A stretch of 64,000 nucleotides of DNA from Rhinopithecus roxellana (GCF_007565055.1 NC_044554.1:55151676-55215675); one strand, 5' to 3'. Positions 45,293 through 56,120 are shown, counted from the first letter of the stretch. Notes: generated by a model from the letters alone, not told the origin. Translations and numbers: made by a program.

Positions 45293-45465
45293 GATCTTGA
45301 AACCAGGGAAAGCCTCCCCAAGCCTTTGAATTACTGGAGAAACAAAAAGATTCCCTCCCTCCTGATAATTTTGCAATTAAATGAGAATATGTGAGCTCTT
45401 TATAAAGTGTGTTTTGAGATCTAGCTTCCACCTTACAATGACATAGTTTCTGACATGTCCTTTTT
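45293..45465. repeat. direct duplication, copy 2
   Basis: Partner of 43913-44089, offset by 1,380 bp and in the same orientation. A MIR and unique DNA lie between the copies, so they are not the two LTRs of one provirus. Confidence 0.9.
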
Positions 45466-46514
45466 TAAATATCTGTGGGAAGTTAGCAAGTGAATCCCAA
45501 CTGCTGGATTGCCCATCACGGGTCAGTATCAGCCTCACTATGGCAGAGATGATAGGGTCAGTAGTCTGAATGCTGAACTCCAGGTCCAAGTGGCTATTTC
45601 CTTTTGCACTTTGATAGCTGGCATTTGCCTAAGAGAAAATGATATTTCTTTGGGCTGACTTGGCCTTTGAGATTGCCCTGAGACCAGTGATCTCTGTACC
45701 CTGATGTGCGGTATAGACTTATTTCTCAACTAGGAAGAGGTACACCTTCATGTAAACATGTTTGGAACTTTGTTCCATTCTTGTGTGAATGTCCTGTATA
45801 TTTCTGATGGCTCCTGTGGTGTAAGTTGGTAACAGACAGCCATCCTTAAGCCTGGGATCGTCACAAAACTTGATGATCCTGCTGGTTTTCATCGTCATCA
45901 CTAAAACTCATTTGAATGGCCAGTTCATTATGTTGTGCAGCTCACAGAACAAGGACAACAAAATGCATCTGATATACCTTCTTGGAGTTTGCAGTCTATA
46001 ACAGATAACTGGATAGGAATGGTCAATTTGTTTTCATGAGGCTATTCTTTAGTTATGTACTAATACCCATGCTGTGGATTCAGTAGGAAAATTGAAACTA
46101 GAGAAGTCTTGTCGTGAGCCCAGCACACTTTTGAATAGCCAGGACGATCCTCTTAAATGTTAATATTTACCTTGGCCCAGGTAAATCAGTATCCTGTTTC
46201 CTTCTGTTAACTTGCAGTGGATATCTGTAAGTAAGTAAACAGTCTAATAGTGAGAAATTTAGTAGGGACACGGAACTGAGACACCAAAATTCCAATACAT
46301 TTGTTTTATTCCAACTTTATAGAGTTGGAGAGTTGGAGGAGATAGAGAAGCTACAGGTAAGTTTTGGTCCCTACCATAATGTTCCCCTGGCTACTAGCAA
46401 GATGAAGCTTGGGCACTAGTTGAGAAAAACAGTTTAATCGTGAATTGAGTTTCAGCATGATGTAAAACCAGCTTCAATAATGAACTAGTGAGCATGTTTT
46501 AGGTAGTCCTAGTA
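45466..46514. other. unique sequence
   Basis: There is no repeat or gene I can support. Confidence 0.4.
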
Positions 46515-46571
46515 GGCTTTGAGCTGCAAGACAGCATCTTTGCATCTCCAGAATTTAGCACAGTTGACTGA
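46515..46571 (+). repeat. possible L2 3' fragment
   Basis: The text gctttgagctgcaagacagc, atctccagaatttagcacag loosely follows the L2 3' consensus. It runs into the tandem duplication that follows. Confidence 0.45.
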
Positions 46572-46617
46572 CACATCATGAATTCTGAATATGTCACATC
46601 ATGAATTCTGAATATGT
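46572..46617. repeat. exact 23-bp tandem duplication
   Basis: Identical units at 46572-46594 and 46595-46617 begin cacatcatgaattc. Confidence 0.97.
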
Positions 46618-47486
46618 CTTAGCTGAATTGAAGCCAAGGTGGTCAGAGAACAAGGGTAAGACACAAGAGCAAAGAGGCCTGGAGACAGGGAGTCATGGGA
46701 AAGCACTGTCTTGTGAGGTCCTCAATATTAGATCCAGGGCCCGAGGAATTGTTGAGGTCAGGTATGGAAGTACCTCGTTCATCCAGGGAGCCAGAAACAG
46801 AGCAGGAGGACTTGGTGGGGTAGCTGCAGAGTGGCAGGGCCCGAGGCTCCAGGCTAGTGAGGGAGCCAACTCAAATGAAGATTGGGCTGGAGGAGGCCTG
46901 GCACAGTTATAAACCTCCTGCAGAGACAGGGCAGGGGAAGGAAGTGAATGTGGAGGTGGATATTCCAGGCGTGACACCAGCCAAGCCAGGCTGTGACTGG
47001 TCTTCAGTTAAGAAATGTGTCTTATGTAAATGTGTCTACTTTGAGCATTTCAAAAATTCCTCTTCCTCCCTCCCCTCAGTTTTCCTGTAAAAGTTTCTTT
47101 AAAAAACTCAACTTGTTCTTGGCTAGACCATCAGGAAAAAAGAGATTTACCTAAACCTAGGCCAGGGCAGAACAACTGACCTGTGATCTGGGAGCCCACG
47201 TATGAAGTCACAGGTACCATCTTAGTCTGACTTCCTTCTCTAAAGGAGTGAGCTGAGGGGGGCAAATGGCGGGATCAAGACACAGGTGTGGAGAGGCTCA
47301 GGGGAGCCCAGGAGGGCACAGGCCAGGGCCACACCCCCAGTTTGAGGCTGCCTGAAAGTGTCACAGGTTCTCCAGCTCTCACATTTCTCTTCAGGATTCA
47401 TTTTTCCTCCTCAGGAATGTCTTCAGATAGTAGACACAGAGAAGCGAGGGTGTAGGCGAGGGAGTGGACAGAGATGTAGCCAGTCA
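46618..47486. other. unique sequence
   Basis: It is moderately GC-rich at 46680-46980, with overlapping frames on both strands and no domain. No CpG island is present. Confidence 0.4.
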
Positions 47487-47491
47487 GTGGG

Positions 47492-48328
47492 TATATTAGT
47501 TTTCTCTTGCTGCAGGTATTGATGGGGTGTGGCTGCCATAACAAAATACCACAACTGGGAGGCTTAAACAACAGAAATGTATGTGTCATGATTCTGGAGG
47601 CTGGGAAGTCTGAGATCAGGGTGCCAGCATGGTTGGTTTCTGGTGAGGGCTCTCTTCCTGACTTGTAAATAGCCACCTTCTTGCTGTGTCCTTACTGGGT
47701 AGAGGGGAGAGAGAGAGGGAGCTAGGGCTTCATCATTTAGATTTTAGGGGCACACAGTTCAATCCAGAGCACTACACCTAACAAATTACCACAACCATTG
47801 TGGCTTAAAACAACCACATTTATTATCTCACATTTTCCACGGGTCAGGAGTCTGGGCATGGCTTAACTGGGTCCTGTCCTCAGTGGCTCACCAACCTGCA
47901 GTTAGGTGTCAGCTGGAGCTGCAGTCTCATTTGAGGCTCGAGGTCCTCGTTCAGGATCACATGGTTGGAGACAGAATTCAGGGTTTGTTTTTGTTTTTGT
48001 TTTTAATACATCTTCTAGTGGTTTGCCTCTTCCAGGCCAGCAGGAGGAAAATTTTTCTCATTTCTAGACCTTCTTTTAAAGGGATCGCCTTATTAGGTCA
48101 GACACACTCAGGATAATCTCTATTTTGATAAACTCAGAGTCAACTGAATTGGAACCTTAATGACACCTACCAAATTGCCTTCACCACTGTAACCCGGCAC
48201 TCACAGGACGGCCATCTGTCATAATCATATGTTGCACAGGCCACACTCAGGGGAAGGGGGTTATACCAAGCATGTTACAGCAGGGAGCAGGAATCTTGGG
48301 GGTCATCTTAGAATTTCAGCCTACTACA
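47492..48328 (-). mobile_element. MLT1-type MaLR solo LTR (outer), interrupted by a second MLT1 LTR
   Basis: The left stub (47492-47514) reads tatattagttttctcttgct. After the insert it resumes with aacaaattaccacaaccatt, gtggcttaaaacaaccacat, ggagtctgggcatggcttaa, aaccttaatgacacctacca, cacactcaggggaagggggt and ends atcttagaatttcagcctac plus taca. The TSD gtggg is perfect at 47487-47491 and 48329-48333. It resembles the D/E/F group of MLT1. Confidence 0.9.
47515..47771 (-). mobile_element. MLT1A-like LTR nested in the outer MLT1 LTR, internally deleted
   Basis: It reads in reverse: tgtggctgccataacaaaat, gaggcttaaacaacagaaat, tctggaggctgggaagtctg, ggctctcttcctgacttgta, and ends gcacacagttcaatccagag. 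The flanks are ctgca (47510-47514) and ctaca (47772-47776), a TSD with one transition. About 110 bp are missing inside, between tgtccttactggg and gctagggcttcat. Confidence 0.88.
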
Positions 48329-48333
48329 GTGGG

Positions 48334-50865
48334 CAGGAGAGAGTGTGTGACCAGTGCCTGTTTATTCTTTCCATAAAAGCAGAGGGATTTAACAGACTGT
48401 AATTTGGGGGAGGGTGCATTTGGACAGCAGGATCAAAAATATTATTTTAAGTATTTGTGGCTGGTAGCTCAAGTCGTGAGAGAGAACAGAAGTGGCCACT
48501 AAGTGCAATTTAAAGATAAAAGCTTAATTGTAGCGGCTCAGGGTGGAAATTTGGATTTATGAAAGGAAAAGTGTTTTGATAGGACAATTTGTTGGGAGTC
48601 ATTTCGGAACCTACCCTCGTGAGGAGGGGAGTGAATGAAGAGGAGCTCCTTTTTAGCATTTAAGGTTCTAATACAAAACCTGCGTGTTCACCTGTAGGTA
48701 GCCATGCTTGTCGGAGACAGGCCCAGTTATTCTTAGTCCAGATTGCTGTCAACATGGAGGGCAAAATTAGAGAGCAGATTTCTGTCTATGTAACATTGAA
48801 AGTGTCAGAGGAAAAAGTATGTGTGATTTGGGGTATTATTGTCCTGCAGAAAAGTCCGTCTTTTAGGCCTGTGCCTACCAATGGGTTTGTTTGTTTATTT
48901 TTTAACATGCGTAAAATATACAGTATCTATCTTTTGGGCAGAAAATGTTGTCTCTAGTCAGTTGTTTTCCCTGGTTTTTGTTCCCTGAGGACTATTTAAA
49001 CCAGGTCTCACTTAATTCAGTTAAACAGAGTCTGTTTTGAAAAAACAAATGCTTTTTTCCTCCCATTGTAAACTAGAGGTCTTCGTTGTCAGAAATAGAG
49101 ATAAGAATAAAAAGACCCTGTTAGCACTACACAGAAGTGCATCAACATTTTGCTATAAGGCTGTCCATACATTTTTATGTTCTAGCACTTATAATTTATA
49201 CTTTCAATTAAAAGTTATAAATTCTAAAATTATAGATTTATGAAATAGATAAAAATACATTAATGTATAAAGTATGTAACAAAAATGTATACATAATGTA
49301 AAGATAATTATAAATTAGGGAATTCAGTTTTCACAATATATTTTTCATTTAGATATATGATGTGGACATTTCTGTATATTAACAGATAGTTTTCTACAAT
49401 AGCAATTTGTTTTCAATAACCACTTAGACATACCTTAATTTATTTAAATACTCTTACATGGGCTATTTTAAATTTTACAGATCGATGGATCGCGATTCAG
49501 GGACATCTACCTTTGATCAGTAAGCTGTTCTTTCTGATTGTGATCTTGTTGCCTTCACTCAAATGGTCTAATGTTCATTGATTCAGTGCTTGCTGCTTGC
49601 AAAGGCAAAAGTTGTGCTTTAGGTTTACTTTTTCCGTGGTTGGTTCCCAAGGCTACATGCAGAGTTTTTAAATACCTCTTTTGTGAGCTAGAAGACCTAA
49701 TAAACAAACCACTTTGTTGAGACTGGGAATATTAGCACTGGCACAATTTCTTAATTTTACTGTGCGTTTGCAGACATCATGAGGCAGAGAGGTGGTCCAG
49801 CTGCACCTTCATTCCACACACGGACTCTGTGTACAGCTTTGTGAATTGCTGTTTTTCTTTCCCTTCTAAATGGGCTGCTGGTGGCAAAAATCTATTTAAA
49901 CAAAGGTAAGCAAAAGATCAGTTTAAAGCCCAAACTTCAAAAGTTGGAGGTTTAACCTATTAGACACCCAGACTTTGCAAATGTGAAGAGTATTCGGATT
50001 AATGGGGAAAGGGGCTCTTGGATATTGGTGGGTCTTTAGACAGTGAAGAGAATACAATTTCATGCCAGAGACAGTCATGAAGAGAAGTTTTTGACACAGT
50101 GCTGCATTTTGCATGAATGCTGAAAACAGACCCTTGGAAAGAACCTAAATCAACGTTATCAATCCCTCTTAGTTGGGTCTACATTTTGAAAGCTCCTTTT
50201 TTGACTTTTGGAAATAATATGGTGGCAGTTTTGATTGTTATCACAATGGGAAGGGGGATGTTACTAGCACTGTGTGCCCAGGGGCCCTGGAATGTGCAGG
50301 AAAATCCTGATCAATGAAGAATCATCCTATCGACAATATCAACATGGCCTGGTTGAACATCTCTAACCACTTCAGAAATTGTTAGTTTCTTCTGAGGAAT
50401 GGGGCAGAAAACAGGAAACTATGGCCCTGAATTTTTTTCTAGGCTTCCCAGAAATTGTCTAGTGCCATTTCCCTCCCCCATTTCTCATGGAGGTTCTGCA
50501 TAACTGAGGCTAGAAGATATTGGTAGATGGAAAGAGGTTTGGTTTAGGGGAAAGTAGTACTGTAGTTTTAAGTCTGATACTGCTCTCCATCTATGCGTGG
50601 TCTCCACAACTTGAATCATTTTTTCTGATAAAGCCTGTCTGGTTGTTTGTCTCAGAGACCAGCTGTTGAAAGGGCAGAAATCATCCAGTACTGCCCAGCT
50701 GTTAGCTCAGCCATCCTCAAGGGAACCCATTCTTTGCCAAAAGGAGTCTCAGAAAAGGCCAGAGAGGGGGAGTTGCAGGGAACATTGACTCAGGCTTAAG
50801 ATTTATTTTCAGGCTGTTTTACTCCTTTAGGTGTGAGTGGAAGCAGAAGCTACCTACATCATAGA
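48334..50865. other. repeat-poor unique sequence, AT-rich at 49190-49470
   Basis: There are about 2.5 kb with no clear element. A short CpG-bearing patch lies at 49479-49497. No gene or RNA is recognised. Confidence 0.45.
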
Positions 50866-51062
50866 TGGTCTCAGAATACCAGAGCTGCAGGGGGCCTGGG
50901 AGACCGCCTGGTCCCACCTCTTATTTTATTTCCTAAGAAATAAGAGACCCAGAGGGGTTCAGTGACTTGTCTGAGGTCACAGAACCAACTAGTGACAGAG
51001 CTAGGTCTAAAACCCAAGCGTTTTGATTCCAAACAAGGCATTCTTTCTGCTGTGCCAGCAAC
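50866..51062 (-). repeat. MIR3/MIRc-like SINE
   Basis: Reversed MIR-class text is seen: cagggggcctgggagaccgc, ctggtcccacctcttatttt, agacccagaggggttcagtg, acttgtctgaggtcacagaa and ctttctgctgtgcc. Confidence 0.8.
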
Positions 51063-51513
51063 TACCCCTTTGACTTCTTACTTCTTAATGAAGCTGTGCT
51101 GACTTTCTTTCTAGAATATCTCCCCACTGCCCCCCACCCTGAGGCATTGCATCATTATTACATTCAAACCTTGTGTACTTTCTGATACCATTGGCTTTAT
51201 GGGTAACAGAAAATAATCTTTTGTGACTACAAGGCAAATGTGTCCTGTTCGTGATCCAATAAGTAGCTATCCACCATTGTTCAATCATGAAAAAATATTC
51301 AGAAGCATTGCTCTACCTCATCTTTTGGGAGAAAAATACTCAAACTGTTTGGGAATAACTTTTAACATATGGTGGTTGCATGTGTTTTCCAGCAGGACTG
51401 CAGACTATCTCTATTTGCTTGTTCTCATAATAACCTGCTGAGATCACTAGATTCTATTTATGGTCTTTCTTAGAAAGAGAAAACCTTGTGGGTTTTTTTT
51501 CCCCCTTCTTAGA
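51063..51513. other. unique sequence
   Basis: Nothing is recognised. Confidence 0.4.
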
Positions 51514-51543
51514 AATTCTTCAACTCTACCAAGTTGAAGAATT
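51514..51543. repeat. perfect 12-bp hairpin with 6-base loop
   Basis: aattcttcaact (51514-51525), loop ctacca, then its exact reverse complement (51532-51543). It abuts the left arm of the long inverted repeat. Confidence 0.97.
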
Positions 51544-51544
51544 G

Positions 51545-51655
51545 AAGCTCCATTGTTTTCAATAAAGAAGCTGAAGTTAAGGTACACTAAACCACCACCA
51601 CTACCCCAAAGAAGCAGAGTCTCATGCTTCCCTGTTCATTGAGAATGGTTCCTTT
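51545..51655. repeat. inverted repeat, left arm
   Basis: The reverse complement of 52275-52379 matches this arm. The core around 51577-51622 is nearly identical apart from an extra caccac here. Similarity fades inward through ttcatt. The total element length would be about 835 bp if these are terminal inverted repeats. Confidence 0.88.
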
Positions 51656-52274
51656 CTATTCCGAAAGGTATGACAGGACTGTGGCTCAGTGACGGGGGAG
51701 ATCCACCCGAGGGCAGAAGGATTTAGAGGGACACTTTTAGGAGAACCCGGACCCCACTTCCAGAGAAAGATCTGAGAACCTGAAAATATTCGTCTGATTT
51801 TCAGCAGTGCCACCAAAGCAGGAACTTGATAGTGCAGTTCAGCTTTAAACAATCCCTTCATAAAAGTTTGAATGAGAGGTTTGCCTAACAATTATAATTG
51901 CTGGTTAAGATGAAAGGGCACTAAAGAAGCATATGGATGTGAGCACAGTGTGGCTGGTGATCTGTGGAGAAATTGCAGGGAATGAGAGAGATGCTTTGAG
52001 ACTGGAGATATGGGCCTGGTTTTCAAAAAAGGGGAAAGGAAGATCGATCAGTTATGAATTGATGAACTGAAAATGAGCCCCCTGGTAAGCAAATGGGCAA
52101 ACTAGAATCTACTGAGTTCACTAAAGAAAAATGGTGTTTATGACCCTCATCATTTTTTATGGTGTCAATAGACTGATAAGTCAGAGAAATGCTTAAGAAT
52201 TTTGTTCCGGTTTTAGCGAGGCATGTAATACAAACAACAACAAAACAGCTAACATTTATTAAGCTCTTATGTGA
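51656..52274. other. spacer of the inverted repeat
   Basis: It is mostly unrecognised. A MIR-like end (gctaacatttattaagctct) lies at about 52245-52274. No transposase-like frame is present. Confidence 0.4.
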
Positions 52275-52379
52275 AAGTAACTCTTCTAAATGAATAGAGA
52301 AACATCAGACTCTGCTTCTTTGGGGTAGTGGTTTAGTGTACCTTAACGTCAGGTTCTTCATTTAAAATAATGGAGCTTT
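52275..52379. repeat. inverted repeat, right arm
   Basis: Partner of 51545-51655, in opposite orientation. The best block is gcttctttggggtagtggtt at 52314-52333, followed by tagtgtaccttaac. Confidence 0.88.
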
Positions 52380-53504
52380 CCTTTCTGATCTGTCTTGTTT
52401 CTAGAAATGTGATTGGAATGAATAATCTGGCTGGGGCTAGCAATGTGGGATAACAGAGAGCCAACCGGAGCCCTTTACTTCCCACTGCTCCAAGATAGTC
52501 TGTCCTGAGCAGGCCTTAAAGCTCTTGGATTCTGGTAGCACTTAGAGATAGAAGAGGGTTCATTGCCTCAGCTGGTTGAGGTTCATGAGAGGAAGGAACC
52601 TGCAGAAGCAGACAGCCAATGGCTGCTGTGCTCCCAATAACTGCTGTTGCTAACTGGCTGGCCACGATGGAGATAAATAACTCTGGATGTCTGGGAAGTC
52701 ACTTTCGTGTTCGTAGCCTGCACATGGTTTTCTTGGCCAGTTTTCACTTACCGTAATATAGCACCATCTTGTATCTGGATTAGACTTGTATCGATGAATT
52801 CATTTTTATCTTCACTACAGTTTTGGAAGGCAGATTGGATTTCTCATTTTCTAGTGGTGTAGAGAGCGTGAGTGATTTGACCCAAGGTTCCTGCTAGGAT
52901 CTACAGAGTTGATGTAGACTATATGCCTTCTGTCTCATGAGTCCAGTGCACAACACAAGGGCTCCAAAGGCTAAGATCCCCTGGTATGTTTCAACACGCG
53001 TCATTCCAGAGAGGTGGGGCATACATGTGAGGTCTCACAGAGCAGGAGCCAAAGTGGCTAGGAGCCAGAACCTTCCTGGTCTCCCATTTGCTGACCTGCG
53101 GGATTCCCTTAGCTCTTATCTTGGGGTAGAGGGGCACGTCCTGGCAGAGTCATGCCTGAGAATTTAAGCAACACAAATAGTACTTTGTACCTCTCAGGCA
53201 CTTTCCCTTTACCCCAGTGTGGTCCTCTAGGGATGAGATTATCGCAGTAATGCTTATGACATATTTGGCTCATAAATAAAGCATAGGTTTCTAGGAAGTA
53301 TGCATACCGTTCGTTTTTTCCCACAAACTTCATCGCCCCGTTAGTGCTTCATACCTGATGTTTTTGGCATTGGATCTTGACTTGGAGTTGAAATTGTTCC
53401 ATTGCAACATGCATGTTCTGTTCAGAGAATTCGGTGGGGGTTGTCTGTGGAAGCCTTTTCAGTCACCCATTTGGGGATCTTTATGTCTGGTCACTGTTTC
53501 TCTT
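52380..53504. other. unique, with a possible MIR relic at 52790-52950
   Basis: The text near 52800-52950 loosely follows a reversed MIR (ggaaggcagattgg, then ttgacccaaggttcctgcta). The rest is unrecognised. Confidence 0.35.
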
Positions 53505-53650
53505 GTTAGAGAGTCTGTAGTGTAGATTTCAATTCTCAACTCTTTGATTTCATGTGCCATTTTGGACCTCAGTTTTCTCAAATTAGAGTGACCAGGTCAG
53601 GCCAGATGATATCCAATGTTTTCTCAAGCTTCAAAGTCTGTGATTTGGAG
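53505..53650 (+). repeat. MIR3-like SINE
   Basis: The text ggacctcagttttctcaaat, gccagatgatatccaatgtt and aagtctgtgatt follows the MIR3 3' layout (cagtttcctc...ggactagatgatctc...tctatgatt). Confidence 0.7.
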
Positions 53651-54355
53651 CCTGCTGTAAACTAAAGTTTTTCTGGAATGAATGGCAAAGTACCAGATTG
53701 TATTATTTTAGGGTAGGACGCAAGAGCGTAGAAATAGTAAATACCTTAGCTTGTGCCTTCATTGAAGGATATGAGGGGATGCCCTGGGTGTTCCCTGGTG
53801 AGGCAAAGACTGAAATGTTGCAGATGGAAAGTGTATACTGTGGGAGAGGGAATGGGGATGCCTTCTGTTTAAGAGAGTGGAAGATACCAGAGAGGAGAAG
53901 CTTATGACTACAGAGAGGGCAAGAGACCTCATTAAAACAGTCTGACCAAAAAACCCTCCAAATTTCCTTATATAATGAGCATGTAAAAGGGTTGAAAACT
54001 GCAAATTGAAGGATGAGGGACAGAAGGAGGGATATCAACAAGGAATAGAACATCAATTAGGAAGAGTATCTAGAGAATTTAACTGGGTAGTAAGAAATTT
54101 AAGTCTACTTAAACTCTCACTGTGGGGGAATTTGGACATAGATTGAGTTATGTGGGAGGCTCTTAAGTGTGGGAGGGTTAAAAGCAAATATTTTTTGGCC
54201 TTGGCATGTGGGATAGACCAGGTGAAAAGCCCTGCTGGGCCTCCAGCACTCCCGTCCAAGAGCGCGGGGTAGAGTCTAGACTCGGGGATAGAAGTGGGGA
54301 AAAGGGGGAGGGAAGAATTGGTGGTCCTGATGGCAGCTGCTCTCAGCATCCCAGT
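53651..54355. other. unique; part of an open minus-strand frame
   Basis: No repeat is recognised. The minus-strand frame from 54451 to 54053 is open for 132 codons (see the 55-bp duplication). Confidence 0.4.
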
Positions 54356-54465
54356 CTCTGTGGCTTCCCCGCCACAGATGATGAGAACAGAGTCACAGGT
54401 TCTGCACTGCCTCTGTGGCTTCCCCACCACAGATGATGAGAACAGAGTCACAGGTTCTGCACTGC
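54356..54465. repeat. 55-bp tandem duplication (one mismatch)
   Basis: Units at 54356-54410 and 54411-54465 differ only at ccgcc/ccacc. Each unit holds tgtggcttcccc and ccacagatgatgagaa, so tgtgg/ccaca can pair within it. 55 is not a multiple of three, so the duplication shifts any reading frame crossing it. Confidence 0.97.
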
Positions 54466-55497
54466 CTCAGCCTTGAACAGCTGGCTTGATCGTGGGTTTG
54501 ATGGTCTTTCACTTGTTGGTGAGATTCAGCTGTCTGTTGTGGCAGAAGGAAGGGGCAAGAGGACTCAGGGATGGTTTGAGTTTCTTGAAGCAAATCAGAG
54601 GACTTCTCCACCTGATACGGGTATTTCTGGAACAGCTCTGCCTGCTCTAAAAGGATCCTGAGGGTTTCCTCCATTAACATGAGGAGATTGCCCTTTTCTC
54701 GGGCCCAAGTTACAATTGAAAAAGCATTTTTGGGGAACAATTAGAAATCTGAGCTCCGAGTTCTCTGTGTTGGTGATTGGGAGACAGCAGGGACTATGCT
54801 GAACGTGCCTGGGAAGGGGAGAGCAAAAAGGAGTCCTGCCCTACTCCAGGCTGCCCAGCTGTCTCCACCCTCGGGATAATTCTCCATCTTGTGAGGATCA
54901 CATACAGTCACAGTGTGCAAGTGTTTTGTTGTATGTAAATACTATGCATTGAACATAGAAGGTGCCATTATTATTATATTTTCTTCACATTATTTTTATT
55001 CCTGTTGGTACTTGTTGGATACTCTTGGGCCTTGGAAGGACAGGTCCTACTAGGCTAGAGGCTAGTTTGGGTTCAGAAAGAATGAAGAAGTGCATTTTGG
55101 GGGTATTTGCGGCTGTATGTGTAAATAAGCCAAGAAGGAGTCAGATTGAATTTTTGTGTGCTAGCTAATTCTGAATCTTGCAGCTCTCCTTGGTTATCAG
55201 GAGCCACCTATGGGATATTTCTGCCTTCATCTCATTAACTGATTTATTTGTATTGTGGGCAGATGCTCTTAAAATGAAACAGTGGATTTTTTTTTTTCCA
55301 TATCAAATTCTAGTAACTGCTATAGGCCATTCAGGATTGGCATGCATTTGGGAAAGTGGATCATTACTTGTTTTAATGATGAACAACTATGTAGTTTAAA
55401 TGGAATTAGTATGGTGCATGACCCTTGAAGCAAATATCATATGTAAAAATTCATTTTTACATAATATATACATCAGGAATGAGTTTTAAAAAATAAA
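54466..55497. other. unique sequence
   Basis: No repeat is recognised. The minus-strand frame from 54740 enters the duplication open. Confidence 0.4.
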
Positions 55498-55505
55498 CCA
55501 TTTCT

Positions 55506-55803
55506 GGCCGGGTGCGGTGGCTCACGCCTGTAATCCCAGCACTTTGGGAGGCCAAGGTGGGCGGATCACAAGGTCAGGAGTTCGAGACCAGCCTGACCAA
55601 CATGGTGAAACCCTGTCTCTACTAAAAATACCAAAATTAGCTGGGTGTGATGGCGCACTCCTGTAATCCCAGCTACTCAGAAGGCTGAGGCAAGATAATT
55701 GCTTGAACCCGGGAGGCGGAGGTTGCAGTGAGCTGAGATCACGCCACTGCATCCCTCGCCTAGGCAACAGAGTGATCCTCTGTCCCCAAAAAAAAACAAA
55801 CTC
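55506..55803 (+). repeat. AluS-type element
   Basis: It is a full dimer (ggccgggtgcggtggctcac) with Sp/Sq-like gatcacaaggtcaggagttc and ccagcctgaccaacatgg. The TSD ccatttct lies at 55498-55505 and 55804-55811. Confidence 0.94.
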
Positions 55804-55805
55804 CC

Positions 55806-56120
55806 ATTTCTGAGAGCAGTTTGAGGTTCAGAGCAAAATCGAGCAGAAGGTACAAAGATTTCCCATATGCCCTCTGCCCCACACATTCATAGCCTGCCCA
55901 TTGTCAGCATCTACCATCATATTGATAGACATGATGGTAGATACACTGACACATTGTTATCACTCAAAGTCCATAGTTCACATTAGGGTTCACTCTCATG
56001 TACATTCTGTAGATTTGGACAAATGTATAAAAACGTGTCTCCACCATTATAATGTCCGTGTCAGAGTTTCACTGCCCTAAAAATCATCTGTGGTCCACTT
56101 ATTTATTCCTTCTTCTCCCA
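55806..56120 (-). repeat. L1M 3'-UTR relic
   Basis: Reversed L1M tail: gagagcagtttgaggttcag, gatttcccatatgccctctg, cacattgttatcactcaaag, cattagggttcactctcatg, agatttggacaaatgtataa, tttcactgccctaaaaatca. Around 55902-55951 the expected sequence is replaced by a quasi-palindrome. Confidence 0.85.

Noticed and set aside
43913..45465. The direct duplication as two LTRs of one provirus
   Set aside because: The interval contains a MIR and unique DNA, the units lack TG...CA ends, and no retroviral internal features are present.
44812..45901. Run of protein-like minus-strand frames, possibly a pseudogene
   Set aside because: I could not match it to any family, no frame stays open beyond about 70 codons, and random sequence of this composition yields similar frames. 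Kept only as a note.
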